Shown: piece after piece, positions 40,348 to 50,613 of the stretch
Position numbering within the stretch: the first letter of the stretch is position 1
Layout: the number at the start of each line of letters is the position of its first letter
Notes under the pieces: generated by a model
What the model saw: the letters and a program-made list of their open reading frames with translations, nothing else
The model's database searches: none
Told to the model about the DNA's origin: nothing
Position numbers and translations under genes: made by a program
Assembly (NCBI GenBank): GCA_043228905.1
Contig: JBHGNT010000010.1
Coordinates: 15,934,001-15,998,000, forward strand
DNA length: 64,000 bases
Reading direction: 5' to 3'
DNA from: Azolla caroliniana
Taxonomy: Eukaryota; Polypodiophyta

Positions 40348-40968
40348 TCAGATCTTACCTTTTGCTCCTCGTTCGGCTTTCTTTTGTTCAGTCGCTTGTC
40401 GTAGCCCCATTTTCGTCCGGCAATCGGGGAGTGGTTTCGTCAGGCAATCAGAGATGTTCACCTCTGTGTCGATCTTCCGGACTTCAAGTTTCTTTTCGTT
40501 TACGAGCTCCCGGATGTGATGATACTGCACCTCAATGTGCTTCGTCTTCGCATGATAGACAGGATTGTTGATGAGGTGTATTGCACTCTGTGAGTCGCAA
40601 TAAATGGTCGCGTTGGTCGGTCATTTCGGCTTGCAGTTCCGAAGTCGGTAGTCAGTCGGTGCAACCAGATTGCTTGCCTTCCTGCTTCCGATGTTGCTAT
40701 GTACTCAGCTTCTGTGGTAGACAGAGTCGTGCACTCTTGAAGTTTCGACCTCCATGATATTGCACCCATAGGTGAAGATGTAGCTTGACGTCGATTTCCG
40801 ATTATCTGTATTTCCAACATAGTCGGAATCGGTGTAGCCTTTGACTTCGGCTGAGGTTGTCAGTCCGAAAGTCAGTTGTGCATCCAAGGTTCCTTTCAAA
40901 TACCTAAGGATGTGCTTGACGGCCTCCCAATGCTTCTTTCCTAGGTTTGACATGTACCGGTTGACCAC
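40348..40968 (-). pseudogene. pol: C4 RNase H
   Basis: Read leftwards: MVNRYMSNLGKKHWEAVKHILRYLKGT, EVKGYTDSDYVGNTDNRKSTSSY, then in another frame LSTTEAEYIATSEAGRQAIWL, and finally QYHHIRELVNEKKLEVRKI ending in NISDCLTKPLP. This is copia RNase H in three frames. Confidence 0.87.
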
Positions 40969-41922
40969 CCTACAACATGGGCTAGGTTGGGTCGGGTTTC
41001 CACCATTGCATACATGATACTTCCTACTGCCGATGCATAGGGTATCTTTCCATTAAGCTCTCTCTCATTGTTCGTCGAAGGAGAGTCTCTGTCCGATAAT
41101 CCAATCGATGTCGGAAGCGGTGTCAGTGCTGGCTTCGCATTCTCCATGTTGAAGCGCTTCAGCACCTTGCAGATGTAATCGGACTGGGAGAGTCAGAGAG
41201 TTTTGGTCATCCGATTTCGCTCTATCCTCATGCCCAGTATGTGTCAGGCTTGTCCGAGTTCCATCATCGCGAACCTTGAGTGAAGGCTCCACTTCAGCTT
41301 ACTGATCTCTGCTTGATTGCTTCCTACAATCCACATGTCATCGACGTATAGGATCAGATAGATCCTTGACTCGTCAGCCAGTTGCCGAACATACATGCAT
41401 GGGTCGGAGTCTGTTCTGTTGTATCCAAGCTGTCGTATGTAGGAGTCAAACTTCTGGTACCACATTCTCGGCGCTTGTTTTAGGCCATATTGACTTTTCT
41501 TTAATCGACATACGAGGTGACTTCCCTCCCCCATCGCCATGAAACTTGCCGGTTGAGACATGTATATGTCTTCTGCCAAATCTCCGTGTATGAATGCCGT
41601 CTTTACATCCATCTGCTCGAGCTTGAGATCTTTTGTTGCCACGACACCTAGTAGGAGTTGGAGGGTGGTCATCTTTGACTACTGGTGAGAATATCTCGTC
41701 GTAGTCGATCCCGTATTCCTGTTTGAATCCTTTCGCGACAAGCCAAGCTTTGTACTTGGGTTTCTCTAACTCGGATACATACTTGTATCGGAAAACCCAT
41801 TTGCAAGGTCGCGGCTTCCTTCCAGCTGGTAGTTCGACCAGCTCCCATGTCTGATTCTGATGAATCAAGTCCATTTCAGATTGCATGGCTTGTAGCCATG
41901 TTTCGGTGTCCGGTGCGGCCAT
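40969..41922 (-). pseudogene. pol: C4 reverse transcriptase
   Basis: 41922-41680 gives [35 protein letters not shown] and [26 protein letters not shown] frameshift near 41670 leads to 41672-41244 with [41 protein letters not shown] and the catalytic YVDDMWIVG. The end (KRFNMENAKPALTPL, GSIMYAMVETRPNLAHVVG) is at 41165-40941. Motifs are intact but frames are broken at least twice. Confidence 0.9.
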
Positions 41923-42196
41923 AAATTCTTCCTAGGTGCTTGGTTCGCCTGCATCTGTGTAGTTGACATAGTCGAGGCCCGATTGGTAGAACTCTGTTTG
42001 CCTTCGAGCTCATCCAGATCTCTTGTGTACCGAGATGTTTGGTTCGGATCCTTCGATCAACTCTATTAGTCGATCGGTATTAGTTGAACCATCTGTATCA
42101 TGAGTCTTGTTAGGTGTCCCGCCCCCAGATTGGGATTTCGACGGTGTCTGGTTGTCCTCCCTTGTGGTTGACATCGACTCTTTTCTTACCAGGCCT

Positions 42197-42940
42197 TTAT
42201 TGATCCTTGTCGATTCGGTTGTGTCTTTGATGACTTTGTCTTTGAGTTCGACGATAGGACTTGTCACCAGGGAAGTTGGCAGCTTGTTGGAATTCAACTG
42301 TTTGTTGCATCACCGATTCGGCCTGGTGGGTGGGTCCTTCTACGACAGTGTTGTCATCTTCGAAGGATACCTTGTTACAAACTATTTTCTGTTGGTTCCA
42401 TTGAGAGAAGATAGAGTCTTCATTGAAGACTACGTCACTGCTCCGGATCAATTTCCGGTACTCAGGGTCCCATAGCCGATAGCCGAAGTCCCCGTTGGTT
42501 CCATAACTAAGAAATATGCACTTTGTTGCATTGGGTGCCAACTTCGTCCTTTTGTCCTTGGGGATGAAGGCGTAGGCTTCGCATCCGAATATACGGAGCC
42601 TATCATAGGTCGGTTTTTTGCCTAACCATAGTCTGTGGCACTCCGAGCATGATTGCTTTTGACGGCACCAGATTTATTAGGTACACTACTGTCTGCAATG
42701 CCTCGGCCAAAATTCCAGCTTCAGTCCGGCTTGCTGGAGCATTGCCGTCACCCTCTCCTGGATCTTCCTGTTGATCCGTTTTGCCGCTCCATTTTGCATG
42801 GGTGTGTAGGGAACGGTCTTTTGGTGTCGGATCCCTTTTCCGAACAGGTACTGTTTGAAGGCTCTAGAGGTGTACTCTCCTCCGTTGTCAAATCGGAGTG
42901 TCTTCACTTTGTATCCCAACTGGTTCTTACTTTTTATCAC
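42197..42940 (-). pseudogene. pol: C4 integrase, C-terminal part and linker
   Basis: From right: KTLRFDNGGEYTSRAF with the second Asp and TPMQNGAAKRINRKIQERV, where Ala-Ala-Lys replaces the usual AER around the catalytic Glu, so the Glu itself seems lost. After stops near 42680 it resumes with LRIFGCEAYAFIPKDKR and CIFLSYGTNGDFGYRLWDPEYRKL, then the linker. Confidence 0.85.
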
Positions 42941-43740
42941 TAAACTCTAAACCCCTTGTCTTTGGACTTGATGGAGTATGCAAAAACCTTCCGTGTACAA
43001 TCATCTACTAATGTAATGAAGTATCGAGAGCCTCCTAGTGATCGCTTTGGCATGGGCCCACATATATCTATGTGCACGAGCTCTAGGGGTTGTCGTATCG
43101 TCTTGTAGTGGAGAGAGTGTGGACTTCGGGTCTGTTTCCCATATTGAGAATGCTCGCAGAAGTCCATCTTTGCCTGGAGTTTCGGGATGTAGCCGACCGA
43201 CATCAACCGATCAAGTCCGGCTTGTGACATATGACCTAGTCGACCATGCCATAGGTTTGGGTTGGTCTTTTCGGCTACGTTCACGGCCCCTTCAGGGTTG
43301 ATCACCATCAATGGGTATAGATTATTATACTTGTACCCACTACTGATTTTGAGGTTTCCTTGGTTGATCACCCACGTCAACTCGTGTAGAGTCATTATGT
43401 ACCCGTCTTCAGCTAACATGCCAATGGAGACCAGACTCCTCTTTAGATCAGGCACGTGCCGAACACGGTGCAGGGTTATTGTGTTGCCATTTGGCAATCT
43501 GATGGGAACCTCCCCGGTTCCAGCTATCTTGCAATCCTGCCCACTTCCCAGTCGGACTGTGCCGTTGGCGTCGGCTGAATAGTTCGAGAACCATTCAATG
43601 TTGGGGGTCACATGAAATGTGGCACCAGAGTCTAGTTGCGACAAGTGTGCAACTTGTGCACTGTAGAGGACTTCTCCGATCATTGAATCCTCTAGGGAGA
43701 GGATTTCTCCGGATTGGGTATCAACTACGTTGATAACCAT
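42941..43740 (-). pseudogene. pol: C4 protease, pre-integrase and integrase start
   Basis: A 266-residue open frame carries the protease site SQLDSGATFHVTP, VRHVPDLKRSLVSIG, the zinc region LWHGRLGHMSQAGL with C..C partly altered (FCEHSQYGKQ), and the first Asp of the integrase in HIDICGPMPKRSLGGSRYFITLVDD. Its N-terminal part is the second copy of a 146-bp duplication and is out of frame with gag. Confidence 0.88.
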
Positions 43741-43882
43741 TCAATGTTGGGGGTCACATGAAATGTGGCACCAGAGTCTAGTTGCGACAAGTGTGCAACT
43801 TGTGCACTGTAGAGGACTTCTCCGATCATTGAATCCTCTAGGGAGAGGATTTCTCCGGATTGGGTATCAACTACGTTGATAT
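43591..43882. repeat. 146-bp perfect tandem duplication in C4
   Basis: 43591-43736 and 43737-43882 appear identical base for base. Both encode the end of gag and the protease active site. The length is not a multiple of three, so the duplication shifts the frame. Confidence 0.92.
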
Positions 43883-43884
43883 GG

Positions 43885-44730
43885 TTGCCGACTGGAGAGT
43901 GGTCCGAGTCGGAACGTCCCCGATTCCGCTCAGATCGCCGACCACTCACTTTTCTCTTTATTGACCAAGAGTCAGAAACATTGTGGCCAGCTTTCCTAAA
44001 GTGTGTGCAGTACTCGCTTGATTGGCCGTTTTCGACTTTGACCGTTGTCGGTCTCCCCTCGTTTTCGATCGGCTGTAGAGTCGATCGGTTCTATCGACTT
44101 GTTCTTTCATTCGACATCTGTAGAGTGATGGGCTTCTGCCGACTCATCGATGGTTAGTCCCATTGATTTTCACCTGATGTCCTTTGTGAGGACTTGGCCG
44201 ATTGTTTCGTCCAAGTTTAGGATCAGTCAGCTATTGGCGTATGTCGTGTAGAATACCTCCCAGCTTGCCGACAAGCTCGATAGGAGGGCAAGGGCTTTCA
44301 ATAATTCTTCGAAGTTGATCCCTTGTGATGAGAGCTCAAACAACACCTGACTGAAGGTGTTGATGTGGGAGGTTGTCGGATCGATTGCTCTCATCTTCAT
44401 GTTGAACAGTTGTTTGATCAGAATCAGTTACGAAGATGAGGACTTCTTTTCATAAACGGCTTGTAGCTTCTCCCATAATGAGAATGTTGTCGTCTCTTTC
44501 ACCGTGCTGAAATAGACATTTTCGGCCAGATGCATTCGGATGGTGGAGCGTGCGATTTTGTCCGTTGATCTCCACTCCTCAACTGTCATTGAAGTAGGTT
44601 TTTCGCTATGCCGAATGACTTAAACTTGTCTTCGAATGATCAGCACATCATGCATCATCTCCTTCCACAAGGCAAAGTTTTTGCAGTCGAATTTTTTGAT
44701 TTCAACTTTTGTTCCGGATGTTGAAGCCAT
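43885..44730 (-). pseudogene. gag: C4 gag
   Basis: It opens at 44730 (MASTSGTKVEIKKFDCKNFALWKEMM), followed by stops, then LWEKLQAVYEKKSSSS, LFNMKMRAIDPTTSHINTFSQVLFEL, and a basic tail ending at a degenerate zinc knuckle (YCTHFRKAGHNVSDSW, last Cys lost). At least five in-frame stops are present. Confidence 0.85.
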
Positions 44731-44814
44731 ATTCTGTTTGTGAACTTGAGATTTCTGATCTGGTCTTTTCTTTCAGCTTCTTCTGTTGTCTGTTGCCGTC
44801 GAACAACAAGATTC

Positions 44815-44826
44815 GCTCTGATACCA
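44815..44826 (-). other. C4 primer binding site (tRNA-iMet)
   Basis: Minus strand TGGTATCAGAGC, a perfect initiator-tRNA-Met site, two bases from the LTR end. Confidence 0.9.
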
Positions 44827-44828
44827 GT

Positions 44829-45147
44829 TGTTGGTTGTGTTACCAGTTGTGGGTTGTGTATGCAATTTGCGGAAATGTGTATGGATATGTGTTGGTCGTG
44901 AACAACAAACAACGCAGACAAAAAAATAAAATAGGCGTGAACTTAGACAGTGCAAGCTCTAATGGAAAGCTTTATTGCTTCGGTCTCACTCTCTCTGTCT
45001 GAGATACAATACACAGATGCTTCGTCTCTCTGTCACTCGTCACACTATACAATGTTAGGTATTTGCTTATATACTAAGCCGTAACTTATTGATGAGTTCA
45101 CACTCGGACGGATACAACTTGGAAGGAGTCGGCATTTTATGCCAACA
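44829..45147 (-). repeat. C4 5' LTR (319 bp)
   Basis: It matches 39913-40207 from TGTTGGTTGTG to ATGCCAACA. Short open frames here are LTR sequence. Confidence 0.9.
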
Positions 45148-45235
45148 AGGGCTTGTGTATAAGATGCTTACTGAGCACAAAATATGTAATACAGAGAACA
45201 TAGAGAATTATTTGGAATATAGTTTTGTGTTTTTG

Positions 45236-45824
45236 TGACAAGAACTACACGCTCCGATGAACAACGCTCGGCCACAACCGAGCTTAGAATCAAACACAGA
45301 AAACGAGGAATAAAAAAAACACAACACAATGGAGAGAAGAGTACACAGGATGTTTACGTGGAAAACCCAAACACGGGAAAAAAACCACGGCAGTCCATTG
45401 ACTGCTAACTATCCCTATGTAACAATATACAAAAGATGAACACAGAGGCAAGGACCTCTTGTTCACTGTCTTCGCCACAGGCGGCGGTTACAACAGAGAT
45501 ACGAACTCTTCGTCTCTTTCTCTCTCTCTCTCTCTCTCTGTACACTGTTGCGCTCTAATCTTGCGCCAACAAGAATGACAACTACAACAACAACTTTATT
45601 CTCAATTTGCCCTAAGTCATATTTATACTAAAATGACTTTTCAGCTATTTACAAATATAGCCCCGATGGACTCTCAGAAACATATTTACGAATATGTCCC
45701 TTCATCCGGTGAGCACTCCTCACTGGGCCTGCATCATCCGGCGTTTCGGGGTACTCCTCATCCGGTTCTCACCGGGTCTTCCGTTGCCGGGTACTCCTCA
45801 TTCGGAGGGACCTGTTTCCTAACA
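45236..45824 (-). repeat. C5 3' LTR (589 bp)
   Basis: It runs from TGACAAGAACTACACG to TTTCCTAACA in plus orientation. It has a CT microsatellite near 45515 and CCGGGT-containing short repeats near 45715-45800. The polypurine tract (minus strand GTGAAGGGGGAGTT) is at 45825-45838. Confidence 0.92.
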
Positions 45825-45834
45825 AACTCCCCCT

Positions 45835-46331
45835 TCACTCTGGCATGGGGTGTCTTACTAGTCCGACCCGCTTCCGACATGCATCCACCTTGTCAGGTGT
45901 CAGTACTTTGATCAGCATATCTGACCCGTTCTCGGCCGTGTGGATCTTCGTCAGCGCAAACTCCTGGTCATCTACTCTTTCCCGGATCCAGTGATACCTA
46001 CGCTGGATATGCTTCGTCCGAGAATGGTAGGCCGCATTCTTAGCAAGGTGGATGGCACTTTGACTGTCGCAATAGAGCTGGTATTCATCTTGCCGGATAC
46101 TGAGCTCTCCGATGAAGTCCTTCATCCATAATATTTACTTGCGGATTCCACAACCGCCATGTACTCCGCCTCTGTGGTTGACAACGCAACCGTCTTCTGC
46201 AGTCTCGACTGCCACGAAACAACTCCCCCTGCATATGTCATTACATACCCGGATGTAGACCGGCTGGTATCCACATCAGCCGACATGTCTGAATCGGTAA
46301 AACCGTCAAGTTGAGGTTTATCGGAGCCGAA
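45835..46331 (-). pseudogene. pol: C5 RNase H
   Basis: Reading leftwards, 46330-46140 contains the DGFTDSDMSADVDTSRST-type region and ALSTTEAEYMAV-type region in broken frame. 46125-45835 encodes YCDSQSAIHLAKNAAYHSRTKHIQRRYHWIRERV and the C-terminal NGSDMLIKVLTPDK. An in-frame stop near 46130 separates the parts. Confidence 0.85.
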
Positions 46332-47425
46332 TCAGAGACACATATTTGAAGTGCCCTTCAAGTACCGAAGTATCCATTTGACCGCGTTCCAGTGCTCCTT
46401 GCCAGGATTGCTCATAAACCGGCTCACCACTCCGACTGCGTATCCTATATCCGGTCGGGTACACACCATTGCGTACATTAAGCTCCCGATGGCAGAGGCA
46501 TATGGAACCTTCATCATATCATCCTTCTCTATTTTCGTCTTCAGGCTTTGCTTACCGGACAATCTACAGTTTGCCAGGAGTGTCGATCCGACTAGTTTCG
46601 CTCCTAACATGTTGAACCGTTGAAGCACCTTTGTCACGTACTTCTCCTATGACAGCCACAATTGCTTCGTTGGCCGGTTCCGGATGATATGCGTCCCCAG
46701 CATCTATCTTGCCGGACCCAAGTCTTTCATTGAGAAGGTCCGGTTGAGAGCCTTCTTCAACATCCGTATTTTGTCTTGGTCCCGTCCGATGATCAACATG
46801 TTGTCCACGTACATAAGGAGTATCAGGAAGTCGCCTCCTTCGAACTTCTTCACAAACACGCAGTGATCGGCCTGCGTCTTGTGGTACCCTTGATCGGTCA
46901 TGAAGGAGTCAAACTTCCGGTACCATTGTCGGGGAGCCTGCTTCAGTCCATACAGGCTCTTCTTCAACCGGGAAACCAGTTGCTTCTTCCCTTTCTCCAT
47001 GAATCCTTCCCTTTCTGCATGTAGATCTCCTCTTCGAGGTCACCGTGAAGGAATGACGTCTTCACGTCTAGCTGCTCTACCTCGAGGTCCATGCTTGTCG
47101 TTATACTCAGCACCGTCCGGATGGAGGTCATCTTTACTACCGGGGCAAATATATCGTCGAAGTCCACGCCCTTCTTCTGGTGGAACCCCTTCACCACGAT
47201 CCTGGCTTTGTATCTCGGGGGGTTGCCGGCATCTCCCGGTTTCAACTTGTACACCCACTTATTTCGAAGTGCCTGCTTTCCTTTCGGCAACTCCACCAAT
47301 TCGTACGTATGGTTCTCATGCAGGGAATCCATCTCATCCTGCATGGCACTTAACCATTTGCGGTTGTGGGTGTCATCCTTCGCTTCTTCGAAGCTTTCTG
47401 GCTCCCCCTCATCGGTTAGTAGCAC
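46332..47425 (-). pseudogene. pol: C5 reverse transcriptase (YVDN mutation)
   Basis: 47425-46990 holds AMQDEMDSLHENHTYELVELPKGKQALRNKWVYK, KGVDFDDIFAPVVKMTSIR and LEVEQLDVKTSFLHGDLEEEIYM. 47000-46704 holds [20 protein letters not shown] and the catalytic box MYVDNMLIIG: the second Asp is Asn (codon 46800-46802, GAC to AAC), which should abolish activity. 46637-46332 gives the C-terminal GSLMYAMVCTRPDIGYAVG part. A frameshift lies near 46990. Confidence 0.92.
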
Positions 47426-47654
47426 ATGCTCTGCATCCGGAAATCTCCGGGGGGGCCTTCTCTCTCTGAGAGGATATCTCCGTCTCTAGGCTTCGGTAAC
47501 CGGCTCCTCCATTTTCTCTTCATCCGAATCCGATTCGGGGTCTTGGCCGGTTCCGGTTTCAGCTTACTCTACTTCTGCTTCTGCCGGTTCAGTACCCTCA
47601 CCGTAACCGGCTGGTTCCTCGAGTGCTAACCGGTCTCTTGCCGGTTGGGTCTGC

Positions 47655-48428
47655 TCATCGTTGGGAGTTCATTATCTTCTTCTCCGACTCCCAGTCGGCG
47701 AGCATCTTGTCCTCGCTGAAGATAATATCTCGACTCCGGAATACCTTCTTGTCAACTAGGTCCCACACTCGGTAGCCGAACTCATCGTCGCCGTAATCGA
47801 GGAATATGCATGGCCGGGTCTTTGGATCTAGTTTTCCTCTCCGGTCCTTAGCTACATGTACATACGCAAGACATCTGAATACCTTCAGATGCCGGTAGGA
47901 CACTTCCTTACTTGTCCAGACTCTCTGTGGCGTGTCTCCATCCAAGGGTACTGAGGGTGATCTGTTTATCACATATGTCGCCATCGACAGTGCCTCAGCC
48001 CAAAACTTCTTGGGTAGTTTTGCATGCGCCAGCATACTCCGGACCCTCTCCATTATGGTTCGGTTCATCCTCTCGGCCAGCCCGTTTAGTTCCGGCGTCT
48101 TCGGCATGGTAAATTCGAGCCGGATTCCCTTCGAGCAACAATACTCCTTGAACTGCCCCCGGTATTCACCTCCGTTATCTGCTCGAACCGCCTTCAACTT
48201 CCGACCGGTTTCTCTTTCCACTCTCACGTGAAGCTCTTTGAAGACGAATAACACATGATCCTCCGTCTTCAACGATGTGGCCCACAGCTTCCAGTTGTGG
48301 TCATCTATGAACGTCATGAAGTAATGCGATCCGGCATGTGACTTCGTGTCCACTTGACATACATCAGTATGCACCAACTCCAGTGGTGCATTACGTCTCA
48401 TCGGTGGCCTCGATCGGAAGGAGGTCCG
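47655..48428 (-). CDS. pol: C5 integrase core
   Basis: A 248-residue open frame: LELVHTDVCQVDTKSHAGSHYFMTFIDD with the first Asp, VRADNGGEYRGQF with the second, and TPELNGLAERMNRTIMERV with the Glu, so the D,D,E triad is complete. It continues with YVINRSPSVPLDGDTPQ and CIFLDYGDDEFGYRVWDLVDKKVFRSRDI. A stop at about 48430 (LAGK*NRTS) separates it from the zinc region. 47430-47655 is the degenerate linker to RT. Confidence 0.9.
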   Translation of the reverse strand, partial: RTSFRSRPPMRRNAPLELVHTDVCQVDTKSHAGSHYFMTFIDDHNWKLWATSLKTEDHVLFVFKELHVRVERETGRKLKAVRADNGGEYRGQFKEYCCSKGIRLEFTMPKTPELNGLAERMNRTIMERVRSMLAHAKLPKKFWAEALSMATYVINRSPSVPLDGDTPQRVWTSKEVSYRHLKVFRCLAYVHVAKDRRGKLDPKTRPCIFLDYGDDEFGYRVWDLVDKKVFRSRDIIFSEDKMLADWESEKKIMNSQR

Positions 48429-48431
48429 GTT

Positions 48432-48995
48432 TTATTTACCGGCCAGACAATCAGTGCACTTCTCCAAGTGCACGTTCTTCACTGGAATGAGGTTGTCTTC
48501 TACAAGCCTCTTCATCCCCTTCTCGCTCATGTGACACAGCCTCTTGTGCCACAGCTCATCGGCAATGTCGGATGCCACGTTCACTTCCTCCGGACATAAC
48601 CGGGTATTCATCAGGTACAACGTGTTTACCTTCCGGGCCTGATCCACAATCAAGCTCCCTTTGCTGAACTTCATAACACCGTTCCGGATGCTACTCATGT
48701 AGCCTTCATCATCTAGCCGATCGACTGATATCAGGTTCAGACAAACCTCCGGAACGTGTCGGACATCCTTCAGCAACAGCTTGCATCCGGTTGGCGTTGT
48801 CAACCACACGTCTCCTATGCCGACAATTCGGCATGTACCTTCATTCCCCATCCGGACACAATCGTGATCACCGGTTGAGTAGGATGAGAAGCATTTCCGG
48901 TCCGGGGTAAGGTGGAACGACGTTCCGGAGTCGACCACCCAGGTCATCTCGTCGCCGGCAAGGTTTAGCTCACTCTCCTCAGTGATGAGCATCAA
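48432..48995 (-). CDS. pol: C5 protease and pre-integrase
   Basis: A 187-residue open frame: the protease site WVVDSGTSFHLTPDRK, then CRIVGIGDVWLTTPTGCKLLLKDVRHVPEVCLNLISV, and the zinc region ELWHKRLCHMSEKGM with CTDCLAGK. The HHCC zinc ligands and the DSG triad are visible. It ends at a stop before the integrase core. Confidence 0.9.
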   Translation of the reverse strand: MMLITEESELNLAGDEMTWVVDSGTSFHLTPDRKCFSSYSTGDHDCVRMGNEGTCRIVGIGDVWLTTPTGCKLLLKDVRHVPEVCLNLISVDRLDDEGYMSSIRNGVMKFSKGSLIVDQARKVNTLYLMNTRLCPEEVNVASDIADELWHKRLCHMSEKGMKRLVEDNLIPVKNVHLEKCTDCLAGK

Positions 48996-49109
48996 CTCTT
49001 CTTCACTTGCCGCTATTTCCGTCGTTCCCTTCCGGTCCGGCCCCCATCGGTCTTTATTGTTCTGGTTCGATGTCCGCTTCGAATCGGTACCGTCGGTTTC
49101 CTTGTCTTT

Positions 49110-49856
49110 TCATAAATGCCGATAGCTCTTCTGGAAGTGTCTCGGCTTGCCGCAATAGAAGCAAGTAGGCCTCCCCTTTGACTTTGACCGTGTCCCTGAC
49201 TTCTCCCGGTTCTGGGGACTACGGTTCCTTTGTCTTCTGCATTCCAATTCGGTTAGGAGCGCTTTGGTGTCAGAGCTAGTATCCTTATCTTTTCGACGTG
49301 CCTCCTCATCTAACAAGCTCGACTCCACTCTTGCTAGGGATAACCGTTTCCCTTCCGGCCCGGCGTTGCCCAAAGTGACAACCAACGTCTCCCAGCTATC
49401 CGGGAGGGTACCGAGCAGGAGTAGCGCTAGTACCTCATCGGCGAGAGGTACTTCCAATGATGTTGCCTGGTGTATCAGCCCCTGGAAGGCATTCATGTGC
49501 TCCGCCATGCTGGAGCCATCTTGGTACCGGAGTCTTACTAGCTTCCGGAATACCAAAACCTGGTTAACAGCATTTTTGTTCTGAAACATAATGTCGATCT
49601 TCTCCCAGAGCTCATGAGCCTTGCTCTCTTCATTGAAGTTGTTGTATAGGCTCATGTCGATGAAGCACCGTATGTACGCCGTTGTCTTCATGTGCATCAC
49701 CTCCCATATCGTGGCATCGATTTTGTCCGGTCTCTTGTCCCCGAACTGAACCGGCAACCAAAGATCTTTAACCACAAGCATGTCCCTCATCTTCGACTTC
49801 CACACCGAATAGTTGGAGCCAGTGAGCTTGAACATACCTCCCAACGAATCGTCCAT
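49110..49856 (-). CDS. gag: C5 gag
   Basis: A 248-residue Gag with FKLTGSNYSVWKSKMRDMLVVKDLWLPV near the start, ELWEKIDIMFQNKNAVNQVLVFRKLVRLRYQDG, and LLLGTLPDSWETLVVTLGNA. The zinc knuckle reads CFYCGKPRHFQKSYRHL: the third Gly is Arg and the last Cys has become Ser or Tyr, so the knuckle is damaged. The frame is otherwise open from the ATG 31 bases inside the LTR. Confidence 0.9.
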   Translation of the reverse strand: MDDSLGGMFKLTGSNYSVWKSKMRDMLVVKDLWLPVQFGDKRPDKIDATIWEVMHMKTTAYIRCFIDMSLYNNFNEESKAHELWEKIDIMFQNKNAVNQVLVFRKLVRLRYQDGSSMAEHMNAFQGLIHQATSLEVPLADEVLALLLLGTLPDSWETLVVTLGNAGPEGKRLSLARVESSLLDEEARRKDKDTSSDTKALLTELECRRQRNRSPQNREKSGTRSKSKGRPTCFYCGKPRHFQKSYRHL

Positions 49857-49871
49857 TTTCTGTGTCGTTTC

Positions 49872-49883
49872 GCTCTGATACCA
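49872..49883 (-). other. C5 primer binding site (tRNA-iMet)
   Basis: Minus strand TGGTATCAGAGC, a perfect match, three bases from the LTR. Confidence 0.9.
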
Positions 49884-49886
49884 CTT

Positions 49887-50482
49887 TGACAGGAACTACA
49901 CGCTCTGATGAACAACGCTCGGCCACAACCGAGCTTAGAATCAAACACAGAAAACGGGGAATAAAAGAAACACGACACAATGGAGAGAAGAGTACACAGG
50001 ATGTTTACGTGGAAAACCCAAACATGGGAAAAAAACCACGGCAGTCCACTGACTGCTAACTATCCCTATGTAACAATATACAAAAGATGAACACAGAGGC
50101 AAGGACCTCTTGTTCACTGTCTTCGCCACAGGAGGCGGTTACAACAGAGATACAAACTCTTCGTCTCTTTCTCTCTCTCTCTCTCTCTCTCTGTGTACAC
50201 TGTTGCGCTCTAATCTTGCGCCAACAAGAATGACAACTACAACAACAACAACTTTATCCTCAGTTTGCCCAAAGTCATATTTATACTAAAATGACTTTTC
50301 GGCTATTTACAAATATAGCCCTGATGGACTCTCAGAAACATATTTACGAATATGTCCCTTCATCCAGTGAGCACTCCTCACCGGGCCTGCATCATCCAAC
50401 GTTTCCGGGTACTCCTCATCCGGTTCTCACCGGGTCTTCCGTTGCCGGGTACTCCTCATCCGGAGGGACCTGTTTCCTAACA
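49887..50482 (-). repeat. C5 5' LTR (596 bp)
   Basis: It runs from TGACAGGAACTACACG to TTTCCTAACA and is nearly identical to the 3' LTR. A CT microsatellite lies near 50165-50200. Confidence 0.92.
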
Positions 50483-50613
50483 TTCTGCTCTCTCTCGCTC
50501 TCTCTCTCCCTCTCTTTCTCTATGATTTTTGTGCTTTACCGAACTGTCGTACTTCCAAACCGTGTACTCTCTGTGTCCTTACGCATACACTTCCGCACAC
50601 GTATTCTTTTAAA

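Larger units (their letters stand above)
39913..45147 (-). mobile_element. C4: Ty1/copia element in the C3 LTR
   Basis: Minus-strand element with 3' LTR 39913-40207 and 5' LTR 44829-45147. Primer site, gag, protease, integrase, RT and RNase H are all traceable. The flanks are CGGGT and AGGGC, a decayed 5-bp duplication sharing GGG. It belongs to another copia family than C1-C3, with short LTRs of about 300 bp. Confidence 0.9.
45236..50482 (-). mobile_element. C5: Ty1/copia element (Tnt1-like), well preserved
   Basis: Minus-strand element with LTRs 45236-45824 and 49887-50482, a perfect initiator-tRNA-Met primer site, gag-pol in order, and a polypurine tract. Flanks are TTTTG and TTCTG; the C3 5' LTR reads TTCTG at this point, so the duplication was TTCTG with one C-to-T change. 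Few stops occur, and the LTRs look nearly identical, so it is one of the younger insertions. Confidence 0.93.
27181..50613 (+). mobile_element. C3: Ty1/copia element with four or more nested insertions
   Basis: The 5' LTR is at 27181-27612 and the 3' LTR is split into 39690-39912, 45148-45235 and 50483-50613 by C4 and C5. Inside lie gag, S1, pre-integrase, G4, integrase, RT remnant and polypurine tract. C3 splits the G5 integrase. The flanks TTCTC and TGCTA do not match, so the target duplication is lost or the right edge is altered. Confidence 0.88.
39690..50613 (+). repeat. C3 3' LTR, split by C4 and C5
   Basis: There are three pieces, 39690-39912, 45148-45235 and 50483-50613, together about 440 bp. 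They align in order with the 5' LTR (27181-27612). The last piece ends TTTTAAA where the 5' LTR ends TTTTACA. Confidence 0.9.
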
